A model generated the notes under the pieces. It made no database searches. It saw nothing but the letters and a program-made list of their open reading frames with translations, and was not told the DNA's origin. A program made the position numbers and the translations under genes. 47,093 bases of DNA from contig LDXN01000015.1 in the NCBI GenBank assembly GCA_001443445.1, positions 3,604 to 50,696 of the forward strand. The letters run 5' to 3'. This stretch comes from Candidatus Dadabacteria bacterium CSP1-2. Lineage in GTDB: Bacteria > Desulfobacterota_D > UBA1144 > Nemesobacterales > CSP1-2. The first letter of the stretch is position 1, and the number at the start of each line of letters is the position of its first letter. This document shows, one piece after another, positions 18,554-25,030 of the stretch.

Positions 18554-19273
18554 ATGTTAACAAGCTCCAAAAAAACGATTTTCTTCGATTTTGGCGATAC
18601 GCTCGCTGCGACTATGCCTTCTTACCTGATTAGAATTGCGATGGCACTAAGAGCAGTGGGGTACCCAGTTTCAGATAGGGAGTTCGAATTAGCATATATA
18701 AAGACCGATTACGAAATATATGCGAGGTACAAAGCTCAGGAAGAAATAACTCCAGATGAATATCGTGAATGGTTCTTTCCGATTCTATGTAAGTATCTCT
18801 GTCTAGATGGTGACCCTTATGAGATCCGCTCAAAAATGAGGGTAGAACTAAAGGGAATAAAATTCAGTAGAGCCCAACTCCCAGGGGCCAATGAGCTTCT
18901 CGATTTTTTAAAGGGAAAAGGTTATATACTAGTAGTAATATCAAATAACGATGGAAAAACTGAAGAAAAATGCGAAGAAGTAGGAATTAGAGAATATTTT
19001 CACATTATTATTGATTCGACAAATATAGGACTTGTAAAACCTGATGCCCGCATTTTCCAATTTGTCCTAGAGAAACTCAAATTATCTAGTGGTCAGGCAA
19101 TACACATAGGTGACTTGTATGGTTCAGATGTAATGGGTGGATTAAACGCAGGTATAGATGTAATATGGTTAAACAACCATGGTATTCAAAAACTTAACGG
19201 AAGTCAGGTTATCGAGGTAGAGAGCCTTACTGAGGTAAAAAAATTATTAGGATTAGAAATTGATAGCTTCTAA
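18554..19273 (+). CDS. HAD-superfamily hydrolase
   Basis: This 239-residue Rossmann-fold phosphatase-like protein has motif I FFDFGDTL, motif II VISNN, motif III Lys in LVKPDARIF and motif IV HIGDLYGSD. Motif I has Gly where most HAD phosphatases carry the second Asp (DxD), so the general acid may be missing. The frame is open back to 18443, overlapping glyA, but ATG 18554 with AGAGGA upstream places motif I at the normal distance. The substrate is unknown. Confidence 0.85.
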   Translation: MLTSSKKTIFFDFGDTLAATMPSYLIRIAMALRAVGYPVSDREFELAYIKTDYEIYARYKAQEEITPDEYREWFFPILCKYLCLDGDPYEIRSKMRVELKGIKFSRAQLPGANELLDFLKGKGYILVVISNNDGKTEEKCEEVGIREYFHIIIDSTNIGLVKPDARIFQFVLEKLKLSSGQAIHIGDLYGSDVMGGLNAGIDVIWLNNHGIQKLNGSQVIEVESLTEVKKLLGLEIDSF

Positions 19274-19296
19274 GCCATACGACCTTATAACATTTC

Positions 19297-19483
19297 TCTA
19301 GTTTGATAGTGCATAATGAAGCCGTCATTGAGAGGAGCAAAGCAACGAAGCAATCTGACATGAAGTGTCATTCCGAGCACAGCAAGGAATCTCAACGGAT
19401 TGCTTTGCGGAGTTTACACTGAGTGGAACGAAGTGCTCGCAATGACACCTCTTTGCGAATACATTACAATTTGATAAAATTGG
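19297..19483. repeat. MITE-like repeat, copy 1
   Basis: It shares the left boundary TTTGATAGTGCATAATGAAG and the inner TCATTG/CAATGACA module with the element at 29373-29566, plus an AT-rich right end finishing in AAAATTGG. It fills the gap between the HAD gene and the acyl-CoA dehydrogenase. A possible -10 (GATAAAAT) for the latter lies in its right end. Confidence 0.65.
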
Positions 19484-19504
19484 CGTTAGAGAAAAAAACT
19501 AAAC

Positions 19505-20626
19505 ATGACAATCTCTTTTGAATTAGGCAAAGAACTAGAAGCTATAAAGGAAGAAGTGCATCGGTTCGCAGAGAAAGAAATTCGTCCCAGATTGAGAGAG
19601 TTTGAGAGAAATGGAGATATTACAGAAGAATTTAGAAAAAGATTCGCAGAATTGGGACTCAATGCAATTGACTATCCTGAAGAATATGGCGGCAGCGGAC
19701 TCGGTTTAATTGGAGCAGTAGTCATAATCGAGGAGCTTGCTTGGGGAGACACTGGAACCGCTCTTGCTTTATTGAATGGACCCGGGCTTGGAGGATATAC
19801 AATACTCGAGCTTGGAAATGAAGGTCAAAAAAGTAAATACCTTTCACTTTTCTTCAATCCCTCTAACTACTGTTTAAAGTGTGCCTTTTCTCTACTTGAA
19901 CATCAACCTGATTTCACTCCCGGAAATATGCGGACGGTTGCAAAACTTCTTGATGGAGACTTCCTGCTTTCAGGAAAGAAGTTTTGTGTAATGAACGGGG
20001 ATAGAGCAGATTTTTACATCGTATTTGCTATAATAGAGGGTAAAAGTGGGATAGAGGCTTTTATAATAGAGAAAGGAACGGCTGGACTTCAAACAGGCAA
20101 GGTACACGAAAAACTTGGCCTTAACTCCGTTCCGACAGCGGATATAATCTTGGATGGGTGTCGAGTCCCTAAAGAGAACCTCCTCAATGGAGCATCAGAA
20201 TTTGGAAAAGCACTTGAAAGCATATTTATAAGAGAACAAATCATATCTACTGCCTTAATGGTTGGCTGTGCTAGAGCTGCTAGTGAATACGCCTTCAAAT
20301 ACGCCTTCGAAAGAAAGGCATTCGGTGTTCCGATATTCCAACACCAGGGGCTTTCTTTTATGATGGCTGAGATGGCAGTCGAAGTGGATGCCTCAAGATG
20401 GATGCTATGGCAGGCGGCTTGGGCTTTTGATAAAGGAAAAGAAGAGGCTCCCCTTCTAGCTGGAAAGGCATTCATAAAAGCAAAAAGGATGAGTTCGAAG
20501 ATTACATCAGATGCTGTGCAGATCTTAGGCGGTCATGGTTTTATCCAAGACCATCCAGTTGAGAAATGGATGAGGGATACCAAAACCCTTTCAGTGCTGG
20601 TTCAATCTACGGACCTGAATATTTAA
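19505..20626 (+). CDS. Acyl-CoA dehydrogenase family protein
   Basis: This 373-residue flavoprotein has the acyl-CoA dehydrogenase N-domain (EEVHRFAEKEIRPR), beta domain and C-terminal helical domain (FERKAFGVPIFQHQGL, VQILGGHGFIQDHPVEKWMRD). The usual FAD-site serine/threonine region in the middle is altered (AFSLLEHQPDF rather than TEPxAGSD). The C-terminus ends soon after TLSVLVQSTD, short of the normal tail, and overlaps the opposing DUF1326 gene by 20 bases. It may be a divergent or weakened enzyme; its substrate is not evident. Confidence 0.85.
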   Translation: MTISFELGKELEAIKEEVHRFAEKEIRPRLREFERNGDITEEFRKRFAELGLNAIDYPEEYGGSGLGLIGAVVIIEELAWGDTGTALALLNGPGLGGYTILELGNEGQKSKYLSLFFNPSNYCLKCAFSLLEHQPDFTPGNMRTVAKLLDGDFLLSGKKFCVMNGDRADFYIVFAIIEGKSGIEAFIIEKGTAGLQTGKVHEKLGLNSVPTADIILDGCRVPKENLLNGASEFGKALESIFIREQIISTALMVGCARAASEYAFKYAFERKAFGVPIFQHQGLSFMMAEMAVEVDASRWMLWQAAWAFDKGKEEAPLLAGKAFIKAKRMSSKITSDAVQILGGHGFIQDHPVEKWMRDTKTLSVLVQSTDLNI

Positions 20627-21227
20627 CAACAGCATAGTGGCCATTTTTCCCAGGATAGCTGAAGTTTATAGGACCGTCATTTACGACACATTGCTTCGTA
20701 CTTAAGACATCACCTTTTTCAAATATAAACCCGTTAGGAAGCACAATTTGTGCTTTATGAATAGCTCCAGTTACCGGATTTCTCATGGGTTCGAGGATTA
20801 CATTCATATAGTCGCCTATCTTTATACCGCTGTCTTTTCCTGCAACCTTGTAGTCTATTGAAATGAACCTCGGCTCAAGAAATGTCGAAAATGTAGTTGC
20901 AATTAATTCAAAAGGCAGACCTCCTGCCTTACCGCTCATAATATGAATAAGTGCATCTCTTTGCTCGTGATTAGCTCTTTCATCAATATATACTGCCGCC
21001 GTCCCGTTTCCCTCGTGTATCTGTCCTGGCCACTTTGCGGCAACGGCACAGTTAAGCCCATCTAGTACAACCTTTCCATAACGACCCTTTCGTATATGCC
21101 AAGCTGTCATCCCTTCACAATGACCCTTAGTCGGCGGAGCATTAAAATTAAAAGGGCACCCCCAATCACAGTTGCAACCCTGAATATAGTCCTCTGTCCA
21201 ATTCCATTTAACTTTCTTCTCAGTCAT
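20607..21227 (-). CDS. DUF1326 domain protein
   Basis: This 206-residue protein matches the DUF1326 family: the Cys-rich start YIQGCNCDWGCPFNF, then GHCEGMTAWHI and a central IHIMSGKAGGLPFEL. The function is unknown; the clustered Cys suggest metal or redox chemistry. It follows the cupin gene on the same strand after a 150-base gap that holds no recognisable gene. Confidence 0.85.
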   Translation of the reverse strand: MTEKKVKWNWTEDYIQGCNCDWGCPFNFNAPPTKGHCEGMTAWHIRKGRYGKVVLDGLNCAVAAKWPGQIHEGNGTAAVYIDERANHEQRDALIHIMSGKAGGLPFELIATTFSTFLEPRFISIDYKVAGKDSGIKIGDYMNVILEPMRNPVTGAIHKAQIVLPNGFIFEKGDVLSTKQCVVNDGPINFSYPGKNGHYAVVKYSGP

Positions 21228-21377
21228 TTTTACGTCCTCTGAGGCGTTAGTCTCGGACTAGTAACTTTGCTCGACAGCTTCGTAAAGTCCCTATTCACCG
21301 AAAGTCACCTGACCCGTAGACACCATGTGTTGGTGAGTCCGGTCAGTCTCAGTGATTGACTGGGAACAACACTATGC

Positions 21378-21749
21378 TTAGGACTTTTTTGCATAATCGA
21401 CCATTCCTTGAAAATCCACAATAACGACAGGCTCCTTGCCTACCACCCAAGCATCATGCCCTATTGGCAACAACGCCACATCCCCTGCTTTGCACTCAAG
21501 TTCTGTTCCGTCATCCATTAGTACCTTAAGTGTCCCAGAAAGTTGGTATTGGAAATGCGACGCTTCGCAACTCTTCGTCTTTGCTAATGGTTTTACAGAT
21601 GTGGACCATCTCCATCCTGGCTCAAGAACGGCGCGACCAATCATAGTTCCACCGATCTTTACCAGTTCTACTTTACCCTTTGGGAAGGCCCTCACTTCGT
21701 CCGGCTTGTTGAAACTTTTTAGTTCCGCCTTCTTACTAGTTTTACTCAT
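21378..21749 (-). CDS. Cupin-domain protein
   Basis: This 123-residue single-domain cupin has the barrel pattern GRAVLEPGWRWSTSV, HFQYQLSGTLKVLMDDG and GDVALLPIGHDAW. The usual metal-ligand His of motif 1 is partly changed. It is preceded by an excellent ribosome binding site (AAGGAGGG). A sigma-54-like -24/-12 sequence lies about 65 bases upstream. Confidence 0.85.
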   Translation of the reverse strand: MSKTSKKAELKSFNKPDEVRAFPKGKVELVKIGGTMIGRAVLEPGWRWSTSVKPLAKTKSCEASHFQYQLSGTLKVLMDDGTELECKAGDVALLPIGHDAWVVGKEPVVIVDFQGMVDYAKKS

Positions 21750-21811
21750 GATAATCCCTCCTTTTTAAACTCATTTTATATTTTGTGAACCACAGAACCG
21801 ATGCTATATAG

Positions 21812-21829
21812 CCGCATTTTGCCTACCAA
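21812..21829 (-). promoter_or_regulatory. Candidate sigma-54 promoter for the cupin gene
   Basis: The - strand reads TTGGTAGGCAAAATGCGG: a GG and a GC dinucleotide separated by ten bases, as in -24/-12 promoters. It is weaker than the other sigma-54 sites here and has no paired GTAAAC-type site upstream. Confidence 0.35.
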
Positions 21830-21901
21830 ATTTACGGCTCACTATATTTCATCAGTTGTTACCTCATGTTCTTGAGTATGTCCACCATCACTACTCGTCC
21901 A

Positions 21902-22078
21902 CTACTCGTCGTGAATGGCTTCACGCACTCTCTCGACAAGCTCTTGCGGGATCTCTTTCATGCCGTGCTCTTTTTGAGCATGTTCAGCACACCTCTTCAT
22001 AATCTCTTCCTCCGTTTCACCACGGACTACAAAGTCGCAGTCTACACCAACGTCTCTACAGCAGATTACTTTCGCCAT
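21902..22078 (-). CDS. DUF1059 family small protein
   Basis: This 58-residue protein begins MAKVICCRDVGVDCDFVVRG, with C6, C7 and C14, and continues with EEEIMKRCAEHAQKEHG, the DUF1059 signature (predicted small metal-binding proteins). AGAGGTG lies six bases before the ATG. It is the third gene of a - strand run of small genes below the 114-residue exported protein. Confidence 0.9.
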   Translation of the reverse strand: MAKVICCRDVGVDCDFVVRGETEEEIMKRCAEHAQKEHGMKEIPQELVERVREAIHDE

Positions 22079-22235
22079 TTTTTCACCTCTCTTCTTTTTA
22101 GAATATTAAAAATTAATTTTATATCAGAACCTTTCCTATTGCAACAAACTTTCTTACATTCTTCTTTGTTTGAAATTTTAAAGTCTGTCCTTTAGCCACT
22201 TCTCTATTCATACCTTCGTCTTTTCAGCCAGTTCT

Positions 22236-22391
22236 TTAACTCAATGTGTAGGATATGTGTTTGTCGTCGAGATAGATTCCCCAGTAAGTAATCCGTATAC
22301 GGTTTATGTGTACTTCTCTTTCATTTCCAAGGAGCGGTGCTTTGCAGTCACAGCTTAGGTCAATTGTCAAATGAGCTACTGTTATCGTCAT
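22236..22391 (-). CDS. Hypothetical 51-residue protein
   Basis: The ORF starts MTITVAHLTIDLSCDC and ends DDKHISYTLS. AAGGAGATG sits at a good distance from the ATG, and the alternating polar/hydrophobic pattern suggests beta strands. A CDC motif could bind metal. I do not recognise the family. The strong ribosome binding site and the co-directional small-gene cluster are the main support. Confidence 0.6.
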   Translation of the reverse strand: MTITVAHLTIDLSCDCKAPLLGNEREVHINRIRITYWGIYLDDKHISYTLS

Positions 22392-22412
22392 TTTTTATCA
22401 TCTCCTTTTGTA

Positions 22413-22452
22413 GAAGAGAAGCTCAACAGTTTGTCTAATCGAGCTTCTCTTC
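22413..22452 (-). promoter_or_regulatory. Long perfect stem-loop in the leader of the 51-residue gene
   Basis: The half-sites GAAGAGAAGCTC and GAGCTTCTCTTC make a 12-bp perfect stem with a 16-base loop. It lies just upstream of the ribosome binding site and has no T run on either strand, so it looks more like a processing or regulatory hairpin than a terminator. Confidence 0.5.
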
Positions 22453-22454
22453 AT

Positions 22455-22578
22455 GTAGGGGCAATTCATGAATAGTGCGGGTAGTGGGTCGGGCACTATC
22501 GGCATAGCCAAAATGCGGGTAGTGGCCGGGCTTCGTCGTGAGCTCAGCCGAACGGCATTTCGGCAAAGCCAATTCCCC
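22455..22578. repeat. Composite intergenic repeat
   Basis: Bases 22460-22500 match, inverted, a segment coded inside a cyclase gene (31386-31426) at 39 of 41 positions. The segment CTTCGTCGTGAGCTCAGCCG (22531) recurs with two changes at 40763. The left end starts TGTAGGGGCAATTC. Confidence 0.85.
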
Positions 22579-22923
22579 TTATAATCTTGAACTACGTGGA
22601 ATCTGGACAACGAAGACAGAGATATATTCATCGTCTGATTTCTGGTCTGCCGTTATTAGTGAAGCGGTTGTGTCCGCTGTTTTTGGACTGGTGTAGAAGC
22701 TCATCAAATCCTTCTCCACGTTTCCACCATTTAACTCGTTTTCAACCTCGCTTTTAACCATTGGAAGTTGAACACCAAATGCGTAATAGCTATCGGAAGC
22801 AAAGTATGTGGTTCCCTGACTACCCTCCCTCTTGATCCCCGACTCGATCGGGGATACCCCAGATCCCAGTGAGGAGAAACTAAGGGCTAAGCCAAGCGTT
22901 GTGATAGTGAATATGCTTTTCAT
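22579..22923 (-). CDS. Small exported protein under sigma-54 control, with in-frame repeat
   Basis: This 114-residue protein begins with a clear signal peptide (MKSIFTITTLGLALSFSSLG). Residues 20-38 are encoded by a 57-bp repeat (22810-22866) that also occurs in suhB in the same frame, so the native mature protein probably starts near TTYFASDSYYAFGV. I do not recognise the rest. A consensus sigma-54 promoter lies 41 bases upstream and the activator gene is divergent, so it is the likely direct target. GGGGGTGAAGAG precedes the ATG. Confidence 0.75.
   Translation of the reverse strand: MKSIFTITTLGLALSFSSLGSGVSPIESGIKREGSQGTTYFASDSYYAFGVQLPMVKSEVENELNGGNVEKDLMSFYTSPKTADTTASLITADQKSDDEYISVFVVQIPRSSRL
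22810..22866 (-). repeat. In-frame repeat shared with suhB, copy 1
   Basis: 57 bp (19 codons) with the features GGGGTATCCCCGATC, ATCAAGAGGGAGGG and TCAGGGAACC. It encodes SGVSPI, REG and QGT, as the suhB copy does, in the same orientation and frame. It lies next to the predicted signal-peptide cleavage region. Confidence 0.85.
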
Positions 22924-22963
22924 TTCTCTTCACCCCCTTTTTTTGATTTTTGCTTATACTAAT

Positions 22964-22981
22964 TTGCAACAGATGTGCCAA
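22964..22981 (-). promoter_or_regulatory. Sigma-54 promoter of the 114-residue gene
   Basis: The - strand reads TTGGCACATCTGTTGCAA, a near-perfect -24 (TGGCAC) and -12 (TTGC) pair with N5 between. The start of transcription is expected near 22954. Confidence 0.85.
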
Positions 22982-23058
22982 CTATTAGAGGGAAATGGGC
23001 AAGTATAAGAAATCCCTTGTAAAATAAGGCTATTAAGGTTTTTGGCCTTGTATATTTA

Positions 23059-23117
23059 AATCACAAAATTAACCTGAGAACGTAGACACCGTTAACGCCG
23101 TCGTAAACAAAGTTGAC
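23059..23117. promoter_or_regulatory. Enhancer sites and IHF-like site, copy 1
   Basis: Two 15-bp palindromic sites, GTAGACACCGTTAAC (23082-23096) and GTAAACAAAGTTGAC (23103-23117), are spaced 21 bp start to start and lie about 130 bp from the sigma-54 -12. AATCACAAAATTA (23059-23071) is one base from the IHF consensus and lies between them and the promoter. The same layout recurs at 28733-28789. Confidence 0.7.
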
Positions 23118-23142
23118 GCTTATAAGAACCATATAATATAAT
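23113..23142 (+). promoter_or_regulatory. Sigma-70 promoter of the activator gene
   Basis: TTGACG (23113-23118), 18-base spacer, TATAAT (23137-23142). The -35 overlaps the right half of the second enhancer site, so a bound activator should block it. The expected start near 23149 favours ATG 23162 over TTG 23147. Confidence 0.65.
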
Positions 23143-23161
23143 CTTATTGGTTGGTATTGTT

Positions 23162-24715
23162 ATGAACCATAAGAGTGAAGATATAGATAAAGAAAGCAAG
23201 TTAGCACATAAGTATTCTACTCTTTTCAACCTCTGTCACATGATGAGTTATGAAAGGGATTTAAATACACTTCTTGATTTTCTGGTGAAGAATTCCGCAG
23301 AGGTAGTGGACGCAGATAGGGCAAGCATTTTTCTTTTTGATAAGAAAAGAAATGAACTCTGGTCAAAGGTTGCAATAGGAACAACGGTGGTAATACGCTT
23401 CGATGCAAGACTCGGAATAGCCGGAGAGGTGCTTAAAACGGGGGAAATTATTAATGCTGAAGACGCCTACAGTCACCCAAAATTCAATCGGGAGGTAGAC
23501 AAAAAAACCGGCTATACCACGAATACCCTTCTCTGTGTTCCTATGAAAGACATAAACGGAAAGCCGATAGGAGTCCTACAGACACTTAATAAAAAAGGAG
23601 GAATGTTCTCAAAGGAAGATGAGGAGGTCTTAGAAGTATTTGCTTCCCATGCAGCTATAGCCGTTGAAAATGCAAAACTCATAGGAGAACTCGAAGGAAC
23701 AAAAGCTCGCCTACAGCAAGAAAACATTATCCTAAGAGGAAAAACTAGGGGCAGGTTCTTTGTAAGTAACATTATAGGAACAAGTCCTAGAATACAGAGT
23801 ATAGTAAAACTAATAGAAAAGATATCTGATAGTCCTCTTAACGTTCTAATTACAGGAGAAAGCGGGACTGGAAAGGAGCTTGCCGCACGTACAATACACT
23901 ACAATAGCTCACGTTTCGAAAGACCCTTTATAGAGATTAACTGCGCCGCACTACCAGAGAGCCTTCTTGAAAGTGAGCTCTTTGGAATAGAGAAGGGAGT
24001 AGCAACTGGGGTAGAAAAGAGAGTTGGAAAGATTGAGACGGCTAATGGTGGAACATTATTTCTGGATGAAATCGGGGATATGAGCCTGCCAGCTCAGGCT
24101 AAGCTCCTCCGTGTGGTTCAGGAGAGAAAACTCGAGAGGATTGGAGGAAGAAGTATGATTGATATAGATGTAAGGGTTCTTGCAGCTACAAATAAAGACT
24201 TAAAGAGTGAGATAGAAAAGGAAAGGTTCCGTGAAGACTTGTATTACCGTCTAAATGTTGTCCATATTCACATGCCTCCGCTTCGTGAGATGAAAGAGGA
24301 TATTCCCCTGCTTGCAAAATACTTTTTAGGTAATTTTACAAATGAACTAGATAAGGGACCCATGAGTTTTTCACCCGAAGCGCTGGATTGTCTTATGAGA
24401 TACGGCTGGCCTGGGAATGTAAGAGAGCTGGAGAACGAGGTAAAACGGGCAGCTATATTGTCTGAAGATAATGTTATAAATGAAAAAGACCTTTCAGAGA
24501 ATATGAGAGGTATACCGGAAAGTAGGGGCGGTTCGCGAACCGCCCCTACTGAGAAAGGCATTCAATCTCTTAAAGAAACTGTAGAAGAAATTGAAATTCG
24601 TATGATTAAAGAGGCGCTAGAAAAAAGTGGAAGAAATAAACAAAAGGCTTCCGAGATTCTGGGGATAACGAGGCAGGGATTGATAAACAAGATAAAAAGA
24701 TATGGATTATCATGA
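23162..24715 (+). CDS. GAF-AAA-Fis sigma-54-dependent activator
   Basis: This 517-residue enhancer-binding protein has a GAF sensor (about 20-175), an AAA+ domain (about 207-440; Walker A GESGTGKE at 232-239, Walker B GGTLFLDEIGD, arginine fingers in FREDLYYRLNV) and a Fis helix-turn-helix (ASEILGITRQGLINKIKRYG). The sigma-54-contacting loop reads GVATGV (279-284), not GAFTGA. A 30-bp palindrome adds ten codons (residues 454-463) in the linker before the Fis domain. It is divergent from a sigma-54-controlled gene and probably controls both duplicated control regions. What the GAF domain senses is unknown. Confidence 0.93.
   Translation: MNHKSEDIDKESKLAHKYSTLFNLCHMMSYERDLNTLLDFLVKNSAEVVDADRASIFLFDKKRNELWSKVAIGTTVVIRFDARLGIAGEVLKTGEIINAEDAYSHPKFNREVDKKTGYTTNTLLCVPMKDINGKPIGVLQTLNKKGGMFSKEDEEVLEVFASHAAIAVENAKLIGELEGTKARLQQENIILRGKTRGRFFVSNIIGTSPRIQSIVKLIEKISDSPLNVLITGESGTGKELAARTIHYNSSRFERPFIEINCAALPESLLESELFGIEKGVATGVEKRVGKIETANGGTLFLDEIGDMSLPAQAKLLRVVQERKLERIGGRSMIDIDVRVLAATNKDLKSEIEKERFREDLYYRLNVVHIHMPPLREMKEDIPLLAKYFLGNFTNELDKGPMSFSPEALDCLMRYGWPGNVRELENEVKRAAILSEDNVINEKDLSENMRGIPESRGGSRTAPTEKGIQSLKETVEEIEIRMIKEALEKSGRNKQKASEILGITRQGLINKIKRYGLS
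24521..24550. repeat. Perfect 30-bp palindrome inside the activator gene
   Basis: Half-site AGTAGGGGCGGTTCG, codon-aligned, encoding SRGGSRTAPT. It shares the GTAGGGGC end with intergenic repeats at 22455 and 40745. It lies in the flexible linker ahead of the Fis domain. Confidence 0.85.
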
Positions 24716-24800
24716 TGCATGATGCATGATGCAAGATGCACGATACACAGGGTGCAGGACACAAGATGAATCATCTATCATGAATCCTGCATCCTGTATC
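24711..24800. repeat. Heptad-phased repeat after the activator gene
   Basis: Units of seven (CATGATG three times, then CAAGATG, CACGATA, and later ATGAATC, CTGCATC, CTGTATC) form an imperfect inverted array that begins within the gene's last codons. The rest of the gap to 25031 holds a promoter and no gene. Confidence 0.75.
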
Positions 24801-24816
24801 ATGAAAAGATTTTTCC

Positions 24817-24846
24817 TTGACATTTATATTCGAAGTATTCTAGAAT
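24817..24846 (+). promoter_or_regulatory. Sigma-70 promoter for the NTPase-cyclase gene
   Basis: TTGACA (24817-24822), an 18-base spacer, TAGAAT (24841-24846). This leaves a leader of about 180 bases before ATG 25031. Confidence 0.55.
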
Positions 24847-25030
24847 TATAGTCAAATCACGGCAGCGGATGGGTTAGAATTTATGATGAGGTATTTCCAC
24901 CTATCAGCGATATTCTATGTACCTAAGAAAAACTTTTACGTTCCCTCTACCCTACTCCTTTACTACAAGAAGGTTTCGTAAAACTAAAACGTAAAAATCC
25001 ATTCGCCACCCTGCAAAGAGATAGGCTATC

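Noticed and set aside
21228-21377. Possible tRNA or small RNA in the DUF1326-cupin gap
   Set aside because: Some short inverted segments exist, but no T-loop consensus or acceptor stem could be built.
21866-22195. 109-codon + strand ORF
   Set aside because: Antisense to the DUF1059 gene, which has a good ribosome binding site and family match.
22398-22631. 77-codon - strand ORF
   Set aside because: Mostly translated repeat, overlapping the end of the 114-residue gene; no ribosome binding site.
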